A stretch of DNA of 64,000 bases from Pandoraea communis (GTDB lineage: Bacteria; Pseudomonadota; Gammaproteobacteria; Burkholderiales; Burkholderiaceae), in contig NZ_CABPSJ010000007.1 in assembly GCF_902459745.1 (NCBI RefSeq), positions 186,001-250,000 of the forward strand. Direction: 5' to 3'. The notes beneath the pieces were generated by a model, which ran no database searches, was not told where the DNA came from, and worked only from the letters and a program-made list of their open reading frames with translations. Positions 1 through 8,301 of the stretch are shown one piece after another. A program made the translations under genes and the position numbers. Positions within the stretch are counted from its first letter, which is position 1. Each line of letters opens with the position of its first letter.

Positions 1-130
1 ATCCCTTGTTAATACTGGAAGCGATGAAGATGGAATTTCAGATAGCAGCACCTCATGACGGCGTGGCCGGATCGTTCCATTGCCGTCCGGGCATGATGAT
101 CAGTGCGGGAGATCCGCTGGTGTCGCTGGT

Positions 131-916
131 ATGAAGACTGCCGCTATCGACGTTGTCGAACCGGCCGGCACGCATTCGCCGGAACTTGGCCCGGCGAGTA
201 GCGCCGGTTCGCTGGCCGCCCAGATTTACGCCAGACTCAAGGCCGACATCTTTGACTTTCGTCTGCTGCCGGGAGACCGCTTCAGCGAGGGCGACGTGGC
301 GACCCGAATGCAGGTCAGCCGTACGCCCGTTCGGCAGGCGTTGTTCTGGCTGCAACGCGAGGGCTATGTCGAAGTTCACTTCAAGAGCGGCTGGCAGGTG
401 CGTGAATTCGACTTCAAGTACTTCGAAGACCTTTATGAAATCCGCATCATGATGGAGTCGGCGGCCATCGTCCGTCTGGTCAGCGAGGACGCCGTCGATG
501 CGCTGATGCCGTTACGCGAGATATGGTGTGTGGCGCCGGCGCAGCGCGAGTCTGAGCCCGCGAAGGTCGCGGCCTTCGATGAAGCATTTCACGCGGGGTT
601 GATTGCGGCGACCGGAAATCTGGAGATGGTCAGGATGCATTTCGATGTCACCGAGCGAATCCGCATCATCCGGCGGCTGGACTTCACCAAGGCGCCTCGC
701 GTGGTGGCGACGTACGAAGAGCACGCCGCGATTCTTGACGCCATTCACACCCGAGACGTGGGTCTGGCGCAGGCGAGAATCGAGGCACATATCAAGCAGA
801 GTCAGGCCGAAGTCCAGCAGATCACGTTGCATATGCTTCACTCGGCACGAGAGCGATTCGACTCGTTGGCCAGACGCGATCTCGTGTCTAGCCGCTTCCC
901 AAGACCGTTGAAATGA
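131..916 (+). CDS. GntR-family (FCD) transcriptional regulator
   Basis: Predicted 261-residue DNA-binding repressor or activator of the FadR/FCD branch. Residues about 27-92 form a winged helix (LKADIFDFRLLPGDRFSE, then VSRTPVRQAL), and residues about 97-235 form an all-helical FCD effector domain that in this family binds a small carboxylate, often through a metal. I start at the ATG at 131 because upstream codons add a tail unlike the family. It lies 0.5 kb upstream of the allophanate hydrolase/ABC operon on the same strand, so it probably senses that substrate (inference). Its last third is copied, with about twenty differences, in a decayed duplicate at 6080-6581. Family assignment is firm; ligand unknown. 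Confidence 0.88.
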   Translation: MKTAAIDVVEPAGTHSPELGPASSAGSLAAQIYARLKADIFDFRLLPGDRFSEGDVATRMQVSRTPVRQALFWLQREGYVEVHFKSGWQVREFDFKYFEDLYEIRIMMESAAIVRLVSEDAVDALMPLREIWCVAPAQRESEPAKVAAFDEAFHAGLIAATGNLEMVRMHFDVTERIRIIRRLDFTKAPRVVATYEEHAAILDAIHTRDVGLAQARIEAHIKQSQAEVQQITLHMLHSARERFDSLARRDLVSSRFPRPLK

Positions 917-962
917 AAGAAGCTGCCCGAGAGGGTGGCTTCTGGTACGGCGCTGGCGATGC
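644..962 (+). repeat. Direct repeat, copy A
   Basis: This 319-bp segment covers the 3' third of the GntR gene and the hairpin-like sequence after its stop. It recurs in the same orientation at 6309-6627 with roughly twenty mismatches by eye. The two copies bracket the allophanate hydrolase operon. Confidence 0.9.
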
Positions 963-1022
963 CATGGCCTTATGGTCTGGGACATGATTGATCGCCGCAT
1001 GAGTCGCTGTACTTGAAAACGA

Positions 1023-1163
1023 GGCGAGGTCATTCTCGTGATGGACAACCTGTGCGTGCATCACACCAAGCCGGTCAAGGCGCGGCTGGCGTCCAACAAA
1101 GCGCTTGCCTAGGTGTCCTACCTGCCCATCTACAGCCCCGAGCTCAACCCCGCCCCTTCATAA
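1023..1163 (+). pseudogene. IS630-family transposase fragment (degenerate)
   Basis: In the frame of the ATG at 1041 the translation reads ILVMDNLCVHHTKPVKARL, an in-frame TAG at 1110-1112, then VSYLPIYSPELNP. The MDN..HH and YSPELNP blocks are the hallmark of the DDE endonuclease core of IS630-type transposases; the first D and the E near the end are catalytic in intact members. Nothing else of the element is left, neither N-terminus nor recognisable ends, so it is an inactive scrap. It shows that an insertion sequence once sat beside direct-repeat copy A. Confidence 0.8.
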
Positions 1164-1380
1164 GCAGCATTCATTGCCCCTCACCATGAAAGGGCGCAGC
1201 GCTGCAATGCACCAAAGCAAAGCACGCTGCTCCCTTCCTGTTTGCCCCGAAATCGCGCGTGGCCACAAACGAGCATGGCAACTCGAACTGGCCCCCGATG
1301 ACTGTTAACTGTCATTCAAATATTTGATTTATAAAAATATTGTCGCATTTTTCCACTTGCTTGGATCTTGAGCCGCGATG
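1164..1380. other. Non-coding region upstream of the atzF promoter
   Basis: No convincing gene. A sequence starting TGCACCA at 1208 and ending GCA at 1224 weakly resembles an NtrC binding site (about 10 of 14 consensus positions). It lies about 160 bp upstream of the sigma-54 promoter, a usual distance for an enhancer. The stretch from 1315 to 1350 is AT-rich. Confidence 0.35.
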
Positions 1381-1397
1381 TTGGCACGCTCTTTGCT
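1381..1397 (+). promoter_or_regulatory. Sigma-54 (RpoN) -24/-12 promoter
   Basis: The sequence TTGGCACGCTCTTTGCT matches the RpoN consensus (TGGCACG, four bases, TTGCW), with the GG of the -24 and the GC of the -12 element correctly spaced. Transcription would begin near 1408, about 30 bases before the ATG at 1437. This supports that start over in-frame codons further upstream. RpoN promoters commonly serve nitrogen-assimilation genes, which fits allophanate hydrolase. Confidence 0.72.
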
Positions 1398-1436
1398 TTT
1401 TATCTTGTATCCAAGTTTGGATTTATGCGGAGCACT

Positions 1437-3146
1437 ATGCACTCACAAATCGCAATGCCCGAACTCCCCGACCATGACACCGCGTGGATCTCCCGTTTCG
1501 AGCCACCGGTCGTGGCGCTATCTCCCTCGGATTCCGCGCCCCTGGCCGGCCTGAGTTTCGCTGCCAAGGACAACATTGACGTCGCCGGCGTGGCCACCAC
1601 GGCAGCGTGCCCGGCATTCGCCTATATCCCGGACCAGCACGCGACGGTAATTGAACGGCTACTCAACGCGGGCGCGACGCTGACGGGAAAGACCAACCTG
1701 GACCAGCTTGCCTGCGGGCTCAACGGTACACGCTCACCCTATGGTGTCGTGCAAAACGCATTCAATGCCGCCTATGTCAGTGGCGGATCGAGTTCCGGTT
1801 CGGCCCGGGCTGTCGCCATGGGTGAAGTCGATTTCGCACTGGGCACGGACACGGCAGGCTCAGGGCGCGTTCCTGCGGGCCTCAACAACATCGTCGGTCT
1901 GAAACCGAGCAAAGGATTGATTTCTGCGCACGGCGTATTCCCGGCCGCGCAGAGCGTGGACTGCGTGTCGATTCTCGCGACAACGGTGGCAACGGCCGTG
2001 CGCGTGCTTGAGGTCGCCGCAGGCCATGATATCCAGGATCCGTACTCGCGTGCCCTGTCTCTCGATCGCACACCTTTTCCCGCGGCGTTTCGCTTTGGCG
2101 TGCCGAAGGACCCCGAGTTCTTTGATGACGATCTTGCGCGCCGCGCCTTCTCCGACGCAGTAGCCGCGCTGCAGGCCCTCGGCGGCCAATCCGTCGAAAT
2201 TGACTATACACCGCTGGCTGAAGCCGCCGCATTGCTCTATGACAGTGCCCTGGTAGCCGAGCGCTATGCCGCCGTGCGTGGCTTCTTCGACCGATCGCCG
2301 GAAGCCGTCATCGAGCCGGTTCGCTCCATCCTCGCAACTGGCAGCCGCTATGGCGCTGCCGACGTTTACGATGCCCAACACAAGCTGCAATCGCTGGCCC
2401 AGTGCGCGAGCGTCATGTGGGCAGCGATCGACCTGCTGATTGTCCCCACAACTCCCACGCACTGCACGATCGAAGCGATGCAGGCCGATCCGGTGGTTCG
2501 TAACCGCGAACTGGGCTACTACACCAACTTCGTCAACCTGCTCGACTATGCCGCACTGTCAGTGCCTGCGAGCATGCGGCCGGACGGCCTGCCTTTCGGC
2601 ATCACGCTGATCGGCAAGGCTGGTAGCGACTGGCAGCTTGCCGATCTGGGCCAACGTTTTCACCACGCCACTGGCCTGCCCCAGGGCGCGACAAGCCGTC
2701 CACTGCCGCCCCCCGTACCAATCACGGCGCTCACGCCATCGCCCGCGACCCATCTACCTCTGGTCGTGGTGGGCGCGCATTTGTCTGGCATGCCGTTGAA
2801 CAGCCAGCTGACATCCTGTGGCGCCACGCTCGAAGCTACCACCACTACCGCGCCCACGTATCGGCTCCACGCCCTGGCTGGCACTACCCCGCCTAAGCCC
2901 GGTTTACGTCGGGTGAGCATCGGCGAGTCCGGCGAGCCGATCGAGGTCGAGGTGTGGCAGCTACCGCTGGCCGCCGTTGGCGGTTTCCTCGCGCGGGTGC
3001 CACCGCCCTTGGCGCTTGGCAGCATAGAACTGGCCGACGGTCGTTGGCTCCATGGCTTTGTCTGCGAGGGCCACGCACTCACGCACGCGCCAGATGTCAG
3101 CGCCTATGGCGGCTGGCGCGCTTACATGCGATCGACGACCGACTGA
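1437..3146 (+). CDS. atzF: Allophanate hydrolase
   Basis: A 569-residue amidase-signature enzyme that hydrolyses allophanate to ammonia and CO2, the last step of urea-carboxylase, biuret and cyanurate nitrogen release. The N-terminal domain (about 1-440) carries the Ser-Ser-Lys triad: K44 in FAAKDN, S118/S119 in SGGSSSGSA, and S142 in GTDTAGSGRVPAG. Residues about 445-569 form the extra C-terminal domain typical of AtzF, which separates it from plain amidases. The ATG at 1437 has GGAG four bases upstream and lies just below the RpoN promoter. The ABC importer genes follow on the same strand (48-bp gap), so this is one operon. No urea carboxylase or biuret hydrolase is in the window, so the source of allophanate is open. 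Confidence 0.9.
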   Translation: MHSQIAMPELPDHDTAWISRFEPPVVALSPSDSAPLAGLSFAAKDNIDVAGVATTAACPAFAYIPDQHATVIERLLNAGATLTGKTNLDQLACGLNGTRSPYGVVQNAFNAAYVSGGSSSGSARAVAMGEVDFALGTDTAGSGRVPAGLNNIVGLKPSKGLISAHGVFPAAQSVDCVSILATTVATAVRVLEVAAGHDIQDPYSRALSLDRTPFPAAFRFGVPKDPEFFDDDLARRAFSDAVAALQALGGQSVEIDYTPLAEAAALLYDSALVAERYAAVRGFFDRSPEAVIEPVRSILATGSRYGAADVYDAQHKLQSLAQCASVMWAAIDLLIVPTTPTHCTIEAMQADPVVRNRELGYYTNFVNLLDYAALSVPASMRPDGLPFGITLIGKAGSDWQLADLGQRFHHATGLPQGATSRPLPPPVPITALTPSPATHLPLVVVGAHLSGMPLNSQLTSCGATLEATTTTAPTYRLHALAGTTPPKPGLRRVSIGESGEPIEVEVWQLPLAAVGGFLARVPPPLALGSIELADGRWLHGFVCEGHALTHAPDVSAYGGWRAYMRSTTD

Positions 3147-3193
3147 CAGACGTCTTGTTCAAATACCCATCACTATCAGACTAGGAACCAATC

Positions 3194-4177
3194 ATGCCCC
3201 ATCTGACTCGCCGTCTCGTCCTGAAAGCAGGCGTTGCAGGCGCTGCCACGCTGGCTGCCCCCGCCATCGTCCGTGCGCAAGGCACGCCCAAACTGCGCAT
3301 CGGCTACTGGCCCGTCGCTTCCGGCCTGCCATTTTTTGCAGCCCTCGATAAGGGGTACTTCAAGGACGCCGGTGTTACGGTCGAACCTCTCAAGTTTGCG
3401 AGCCCACAACAGGTGATCGAAGCGATCCTCGCCGGTCGCTGCGACGGCAGCGCCAACGGCACGGCCTCGGCAGCGCTCGCGATAGGCGATATCGCCCAAC
3501 CCGGGCTTCTGAAGATATTCTGCACGAACCCCACCAACGCAAAGTTCGTGCTGGATGAATTCATCGTCGCCAAAGACAGCCCCATCAAGTCTGTGGCCGA
3601 ACTCAAGGGCAAGCGTGTGGCGTGTGGCCCCGGCGTGCAAAACGTGGTCCTGGCCAAGACGATGCTCGAGCGCGCAGGCGCGGGCAAGATGAACGTCACC
3701 GAGTTGCCTATCGGCCAACACGTTGCAGCGCTCGCTGCGGGGCAGATCGACGGTGTCTATTCACTTGAGCCGACCGGCACCATCGGCCGCCTCAACGGCG
3801 CCACGCGCACACTGGAGGCGGGCGTTGTCGCCCGCTATATCCTCGGCGACGCAATGGCGCCATGGCATGGCGGCGCCGCAAGTCTGACTGTGGAAGTCCT
3901 CGCGAAGCACAAGGATGTGGCAAAGACCTACATGACGGCCTACAAGCGCGGTGTAGATCTGGTTCGCCAGAACCCGGCCGAAGCACGCCCGCACCTCAAG
4001 GGGTACACCGCCATCGAAGGCGCACTGACTGCCGAGGTGCCGATGTCGAACTACGTCTTCTTCGAGGAGTTCAAACCGGCCGACGTGGCCTATTTTCAGA
4101 AGTTCTATGATCTGTTCGCCGAGAAGGGCATCTTTTCGCGCAAGGTGGACGTCAACACATTGCTCTACAAGGCCTGA
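3194..4177 (+). CDS. NitT/TauT-type ABC transporter substrate-binding protein
   Basis: A 327-residue periplasmic binding protein of the NMT1/SsuA-like family. The N-terminus has a Tat-like signal (TRRLVLKAG, hydrophobic stretch, AIVRAQG with likely cleavage after residue about 30). The mature part begins PKLRIGYWP and contains the usual KGKRVACGPG lobe segment. It should capture a small nitrogen- or sulfur-containing organic molecule and deliver it to the permease and ATPase encoded 5 and 868 bp downstream. Linkage to allophanate hydrolase suggests a urea-, biuret- or triazine-like ligand (inference). AGGAA precedes the ATG. Confidence 0.88.
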   Translation: MPHLTRRLVLKAGVAGAATLAAPAIVRAQGTPKLRIGYWPVASGLPFFAALDKGYFKDAGVTVEPLKFASPQQVIEAILAGRCDGSANGTASAALAIGDIAQPGLLKIFCTNPTNAKFVLDEFIVAKDSPIKSVAELKGKRVACGPGVQNVVLAKTMLERAGAGKMNVTELPIGQHVAALAAGQIDGVYSLEPTGTIGRLNGATRTLEAGVVARYILGDAMAPWHGGAASLTVEVLAKHKDVAKTYMTAYKRGVDLVRQNPAEARPHLKGYTAIEGALTAEVPMSNYVFFEEFKPADVAYFQKFYDLFAEKGIFSRKVDVNTLLYKA

Positions 4178-4182
4178 TCATC

Positions 4183-5043
4183 ATGTCCGAGCGCTCCAAC
4201 ACCGCGCCAGCGCAAAACGCCCCACCAGGACCCGGCACCTCCAGCCAGCCATGGGCACCACCGGCCTCGCGGGACGCAACTCCCCGCTCGTCCATTTTTG
4301 AACGTTTCCTTCCCGCCGTCGGCCCACTGGTGCTGTTCTTCATCTGGGATCTCGTGGTGCGTCTCCATCTGGTCAAGCCGATCCTCCTGCCAAGCCCCGC
4401 CGACACGGTGACGGCGCTCGTATCGGGGCTCGCCGGTGGTGCGCTGCTCGCGGATTTTGCCGTGACGGTCGCCCGCACGCTTCAGGCGTTTGCCATTGCT
4501 GCCGCCATCGGCATGCCGCTTGGCGTGCTGCTAGGAAGCAATGAACGGGCCTATCGGAGTGTCGAGTTCCTGATCGACTTCTTTCGCTCCACCCCCTCGT
4601 CGGCGCTGATTCCGCTCTTCCTGCTGATCTTCGGTACCTCCGATATCAACAAGGTGGCCATCGCGGCGTTCGGCGCCTTGCTGATCGTGGTGTTCAACAG
4701 CGCCTACGGTGTCATGAATGCGCGCAAGCAACGCGTGATGGCCGCGCGGGTGATGGGTGCCTCACGCTGGCACATCTTCCGCGACGTGCTGGTATGGGAG
4801 AGCTTGCAACCGAGCTTTGTCGGTCTGCGCTCCGCCGTATCGATGGCGCTGGTGATCGTCATTGTGGCCGAAATGTTCATTGGTTCGGAGAGCGGCCTGG
4901 GCCACGCCATCATCGATGCCCAGCAGGTACTAAACGTCAAGACCATGTACGCAGCCATCCTTGCCGCGGGCGCGCTTGGCTACCTGCTCAACATAGCGTT
5001 CCTCATGTTCGAGCGCCGTATTATCCATTGGAGTGGAAGGTAA
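4183..5043 (+). CDS. NitT/TauT-type ABC transporter permease
   Basis: A 286-residue inner-membrane protein with a proline- and serine-rich cytoplasmic N-terminus of about 40 residues, then about six membrane segments. The EAA-type coupling loop is seen as AARVMGASRWHIFRDV followed by W-ES. Family resemblance is to SsuC/TauC permeases. It starts 5 bp after the binding-protein stop and ends 2 bp before the ATPase start, so the three genes are probably translated from one mRNA. Substrate as for the binding protein, not proven. Confidence 0.88.
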   Translation: MSERSNTAPAQNAPPGPGTSSQPWAPPASRDATPRSSIFERFLPAVGPLVLFFIWDLVVRLHLVKPILLPSPADTVTALVSGLAGGALLADFAVTVARTLQAFAIAAAIGMPLGVLLGSNERAYRSVEFLIDFFRSTPSSALIPLFLLIFGTSDINKVAIAAFGALLIVVFNSAYGVMNARKQRVMAARVMGASRWHIFRDVLVWESLQPSFVGLRSAVSMALVIVIVAEMFIGSESGLGHAIIDAQQVLNVKTMYAAILAAGALGYLLNIAFLMFERRIIHWSGR

Positions 5044-5045
5044 TC

Positions 5046-5867
5046 ATGAGCACCATCCTGTCCCCTGCACGCCATGCGGACGTTCCCGCAACGCCTTTCC
5101 GGCCGGGGCCGCCAGGCACGCACATCACCATTCGTGGACTGACCAAGTTTTTCGCGGGCTGGCCTCTGTACGAGAACTTCGACCTCGACATCCCGAAAGG
5201 CAAGATCGTCTCGGTGTTCGGTCCGAACGGCTGCGGCAAGAGCACGTTGATCAATATGATCGCGGGCCTGATCCCGGTGGACTTTGGCGAAATCCTGTTT
5301 GACGGCAAGTCACTGAAAGACACCCGCATAGGGTACGTCTTCCAGAACTATCGCGAGGCGCTATTTCCTTGGATGCGGACCATCGACAACATTGCCTATC
5401 CGCTGCTGCTCGCTGGTCAAAGCAAGGCCGAGGTAGACAGACGGATGGCCGAACTGGTGGCATCGTTTGACGTCAAGTTCGACCTCAACCGGTATCCGTA
5501 CGAACTCTCGGGCGGCCAGCAACAGACCGCGTCGATCATGCGTGCCCTGGCGCCTCGTCCCGAAGTGCTGTTCCTGGACGAGCCCTTCTCTGCGCTCGAC
5601 TTTGAGATGACGCTCTTCATCCGCGAAAAGCTCCAGGAAGTCTTTATGCAGACCGGCACCACGATGCTGCTGGTCTCACATGACCTCGAGGAAGCGGTGT
5701 ATCTGGCCGACAAGATCCTGCTACTTACCAAGCGCCCGACACGGGTGGCGGAGATTCTCGACTACGGTGACGCCCGCCCGCGTACCGTGGAGACGCTCTC
5801 GCAGGCGAGTTTTGTCGAGGCCAAGCGCCAGAGTCTCGAGATATTCCAACGCGAGGTCCGTCGCTGA
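5046..5867 (+). CDS. NitT/TauT-type ABC transporter ATP-binding protein
   Basis: A 273-residue ABC ATPase. Walker A is GPNGCGKST, the Q-loop lies in YVFQNYREALFPW, the signature is LSGGQQQ, Walker B is VLFLDEPFSALD, and the switch histidine is in LLVSHDLEEAV. I start at the ATG at 5046, just after the permease stop; an upstream in-frame extension would overlap the permease by 250 bp and lacks homology. An N-terminal tail of about 25 residues precedes the domain. It energises the importer encoded just upstream and ends the operon, being followed by two strong hairpins. Confidence 0.9.
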   Translation: MSTILSPARHADVPATPFRPGPPGTHITIRGLTKFFAGWPLYENFDLDIPKGKIVSVFGPNGCGKSTLINMIAGLIPVDFGEILFDGKSLKDTRIGYVFQNYREALFPWMRTIDNIAYPLLLAGQSKAEVDRRMAELVASFDVKFDLNRYPYELSGGQQQTASIMRALAPRPEVLFLDEPFSALDFEMTLFIREKLQEVFMQTGTTMLLVSHDLEEAVYLADKILLLTKRPTRVAEILDYGDARPRTVETLSQASFVEAKRQSLEIFQREVRR

Positions 5868-5886
5868 CCATCCCCTATCGTGCTTC

Positions 5887-5950
5887 CCCGCGCTGGGCGC
5901 ATAATTGTCCCAGCGCGGGCTTCAGTCCCCGCAGGTCAAGGCCTGCGGGG
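5887..5950 (+). terminator. Tandem hairpins after the atzF/ABC operon
   Basis: Two perfect inverted repeats lie back to back: CCCGCGCTGGG (5887-5897) with CCCAGCGCGGG (5909-5919), and CCCCGCAGG (5927-5935) with CCTGCGGGG (5942-5950). They begin 19 bp after the ATPase stop. No U-tract follows, so termination or mRNA 3' protection are both possible. Confidence 0.6.
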
Positions 5951-6079
5951 CCCCAATTCAACGAATACGATGCGACATCCCAATGGTTCTGCGCGCCGGC
6001 GGCGCACCCCTCAAGGCGATGCCGACGTCCATTCGGCGAACGGGCGCGATCCCGATGAGTCGGTCGGAGGGGGCGCGTA

Positions 6080-6581
6080 CCTCGCGCGCTGATGATGTCT
6101 ACGCGCTACTCAAGTGCGATATCGCCGATTTCCGACCGGTCCCGGGCGACCGTTTCACCGAAGCCGAAGTCTGCGAGCGGTAGGGCGTTTCACGGACGCC
6201 CGTCCGGCAAGCGTTGTTTCGGTTGAAGCAGGAGGGCTTTGTCGAGGTCAATTTCCGGGCGGGCTGAAAGGGGCATCCGGCAACCATGAAATGACGTGTG
6301 TCCATCGCGACGTGACCGAGCGAATCCGAATCATCCGGCGGCTAGCCTTCACCAAGGCGCCTCGTGTGGTGGCGACGTACGAAGAGCACGCCGCGATTCT
6401 TGACGCCATTCACTCCCGCGACGTGGGTCTGGCGCAGGCGAGAATCGAGGCGCATATCAAGCGGAGTCAGGCCGAAGTCAAGCAGATCAAGTTGCATATG
6501 CTTCACTCGGCACGAGAGCGATTCGACTCGTTGGCCAGACGCGATCTCGTGTCTAGCCGCTTCCCAGGGCCGTTGAAATGA
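6080..6581 (+). pseudogene. Decayed duplicate of the GntR/FCD regulator
   Basis: The translation starts with a recognisable winged helix (ADDVYALLKCDIADFRP, then GDRFTEAEVCER). It is cut by TAG at 6181-6183 and continues as GVSRTPVRQALFRLKQEGF up to a TGA near 6268. About 95 residues of the FCD domain are then missing, after which the last 90 residues resume nearly identical to the gene at 131-916 (HRDVTERIRIIRRL onward). Two stops and the internal deletion make it non-functional. It is a paralogous regulator that has died or a product of segmental duplication around the operon. Confidence 0.85.
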
Positions 6582-6627
6582 AAGAAGCCGCCCGAGAGGG
6601 CGGCCTCTTGTACTGCGCTGGCGATGC
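6309..6627 (+). repeat. Direct repeat, copy B
   Basis: Second copy of the 319-bp segment at 644-962, same orientation and equal length. It covers the 3' end of the GntR pseudogene and the following hairpin. Recombination between the copies would delete about 5.7 kb, including atzF and the importer. Confidence 0.9.
6587..6604 (-). terminator. Terminator of the methyltransferase gene
   Basis: A perfect stem, GCCGCCC/GGGCGGC with a GAGA loop, lies 40 bp downstream of the - strand stop at 6645. Read on the - strand it is followed by a T-rich TTCTTTCATTTC, a reasonable intrinsic terminator. On the + strand the tail is poorer. Confidence 0.65.
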
Positions 6628-6644
6628 AGGCGCGTCGCGCGGCC

Positions 6645-7487
6645 TTACGCCTGAGGCATCGGCGCGGTGGAAAAGCGCTCGCGCAGCTCTTCCAGTCCGA
6701 GTGATTCGAGCACCGTTTCGAGTCGCTCGGCGGGGCGGCGGCGCGGCAGGTTCTTGTACTGCGCGATGATCAGCTCGTTCTTCATCGAGTGCTCCCAGCC
6801 CACCAACTCGGTGACGGTGACGTGGTAGCCGTGGGCTTCCAGTTGCAGGCAGCGCAGCACGTTGGTGACCTGACTGCCGAACTCGCGGGTATGCAGGGGA
6901 TGGCGCCAGATTTCCGTCAGCGGATTGCCTGCCAGCAGCTTGCCTTTGTGCTTGCGCAGCACGCCCGCCACTTCGGCCTGACAGCAAGGCACCAGCACGA
7001 TATGGCGTGCCTTCTTGGCCAGCGCGAAGCGAATGGCGTCGTCGGTGGCGGTATTGCAGGCGTGCAGGGCCGTGACGACATCGATCGTCTCGGGCAGCGC
7101 AGGTGACGTAATCGAGTCCGCGACAGACAGGTTCAGGAACGACATGCCGGGAAAGCCCAACCGTGCGGCCAGCGCTTGAGACGACGTGACCAGTTCTTCG
7201 CGTGTTTCGATGCCGAAGATGTGCGAGTTGTCGGCCAGTGCCTTGAAGAACAGATCGTAGAGGATGAAGCCGAGATACGACTTGCCGGCACCATGGTCCG
7301 CCAGCGTCACGCGGCCGCTTTCGGTCTTGACTTCCTGCAGCAGGGGCTCAATGAACTGGAACAGGTGATAGACCTGCTTGAGCTTGCGGCGGCTGTCCTG
7401 ATTCATCTTGCCGTCGCGCGTCAGGATATGCAGTTCCTTGAGCAGTTCGACGGACTGGCCAGGACGGATTTCGTGGGTATTCGACAT
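6645..7487 (-). CDS. SAM-dependent methyltransferase (class I fold)
   Basis: A 280-residue protein with a Rossmann methyltransferase domain. ADHGAGKSYLGFILYDLF corresponds to motif I, and a later acidic position (FGIETREEL) would hold the SAM ribose. TALHACNTATDDAIRFAL and HIVLVPCCQAE resemble the methyltransferase domains found in RNA-modification proteins. The CC pair and conserved HACNTATD favour an RNA or small-molecule substrate, but I cannot name it. Single gene, with a strong hairpin downstream. Upstream (7488-7642) is a short spacer before a decayed gene. Confidence 0.75.
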   Translation of the reverse strand: MSNTHEIRPGQSVELLKELHILTRDGKMNQDSRRKLKQVYHLFQFIEPLLQEVKTESGRVTLADHGAGKSYLGFILYDLFFKALADNSHIFGIETREELVTSSQALAARLGFPGMSFLNLSVADSITSPALPETIDVVTALHACNTATDDAIRFALAKKARHIVLVPCCQAEVAGVLRKHKGKLLAGNPLTEIWRHPLHTREFGSQVTNVLRCLQLEAHGYHVTVTELVGWEHSMKNELIIAQYKNLPRRRPAERLETVLESLGLEELRERFSTAPMPQA

Positions 7488-7642
7488 GTGAGACTAAGTA
7501 AGCGGCGGGAGGCAATGTGTCCCGAATACCGGCAGTTTACCGAAAAGGGGCCGGCCCGGCCTGAAACTTGCTGGTAACCCTGTCTGCCTTGCCATTCGAT
7601 GCGCAAATGGGACGGACGCTTTTTGTGAGGATTTGCCGGGAA

Positions 7643-8204
7643 TTATCTGGCCGTGCCGATTGGGACGCGGGCGTAGCGTTCGATAGCGGAAAGCACGGAG
7701 GAGGAGAGGGTGACGTGATCGAGCGTCTCGCCGCGGCCAGCAACGTAGATGCCCTTATCGCACAGGCGCTCGGCCTGAGCCGCGAGCCGGTCGGGCAGGT
7801 CGGGGGCGAGGGCAGCCGGATCGATCGCGACGATGAACAAGCCCGACACCGGGAGACCGTTCGCCTTGTTGGAACGAGGGGGTGTCCAGAGACCAATTTG
7901 CACCGGTCATGCCTGCCGACAGGACTTCAACCTCGAAGCCAAGTTGGGCAATGCCAGCGTTTGCGTCGACGCGAATGGTCGCGGGCGTCGGAAAGTGGAT
8001 GTCGGGCTGAACAGCACCGGCAATGCGGCCTGACGTGAAGCCCTCCAGATAATCCGGCAAATGCGCAAATCCCATCGATCGGTGGCCCGAGCGTTCTGCG
8101 GCAACGGTGGCATTTGCCAGCGATGTGGCGGTCTGCTCGTTCGCACCGGCAGCCAGAGCCGCTTGCCGAACGAGTGCCTTGGCTTCGTCTATCTCGAGTC
8201 GCAT
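7643..8204 (-). pseudogene. Ldh-family (malate/L-lactate/ureidoglycolate) dehydrogenase, deleted and frameshifted
   Basis: From the ATG at 8204 the protein begins MRLEIDEAKALVRQAAL and runs through ERSGHRSMGFAHLPDYL, the N-terminus of the NAD(P)-dependent Ldh/YlbC/AllD family, to about 7930. After an abrupt junction it resumes in another frame (GLFIVAIDPAALAPDLPDRL to ARVPIGTAR) with the family's C-terminus. Intact members have about 335-350 residues; roughly 180 central residues, including the catalytic region, are gone. Intact relatives reduce or oxidise 2-hydroxy acids. It lies 97 bp downstream of a class V aminotransferase, a pairing also seen in ureidoglycolate/glyoxylate metabolism. Confidence 0.8.
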
Positions 8205-8301
8205 GATTTTCAAGGGTGAGGGCGTGGCGAGGGTGACTGCAATAGGCCTCCGCCACGCTCCGCCGGGGCGCGCCATGCCCCCAATTTGCCGGGAAAGCGC
8301 A

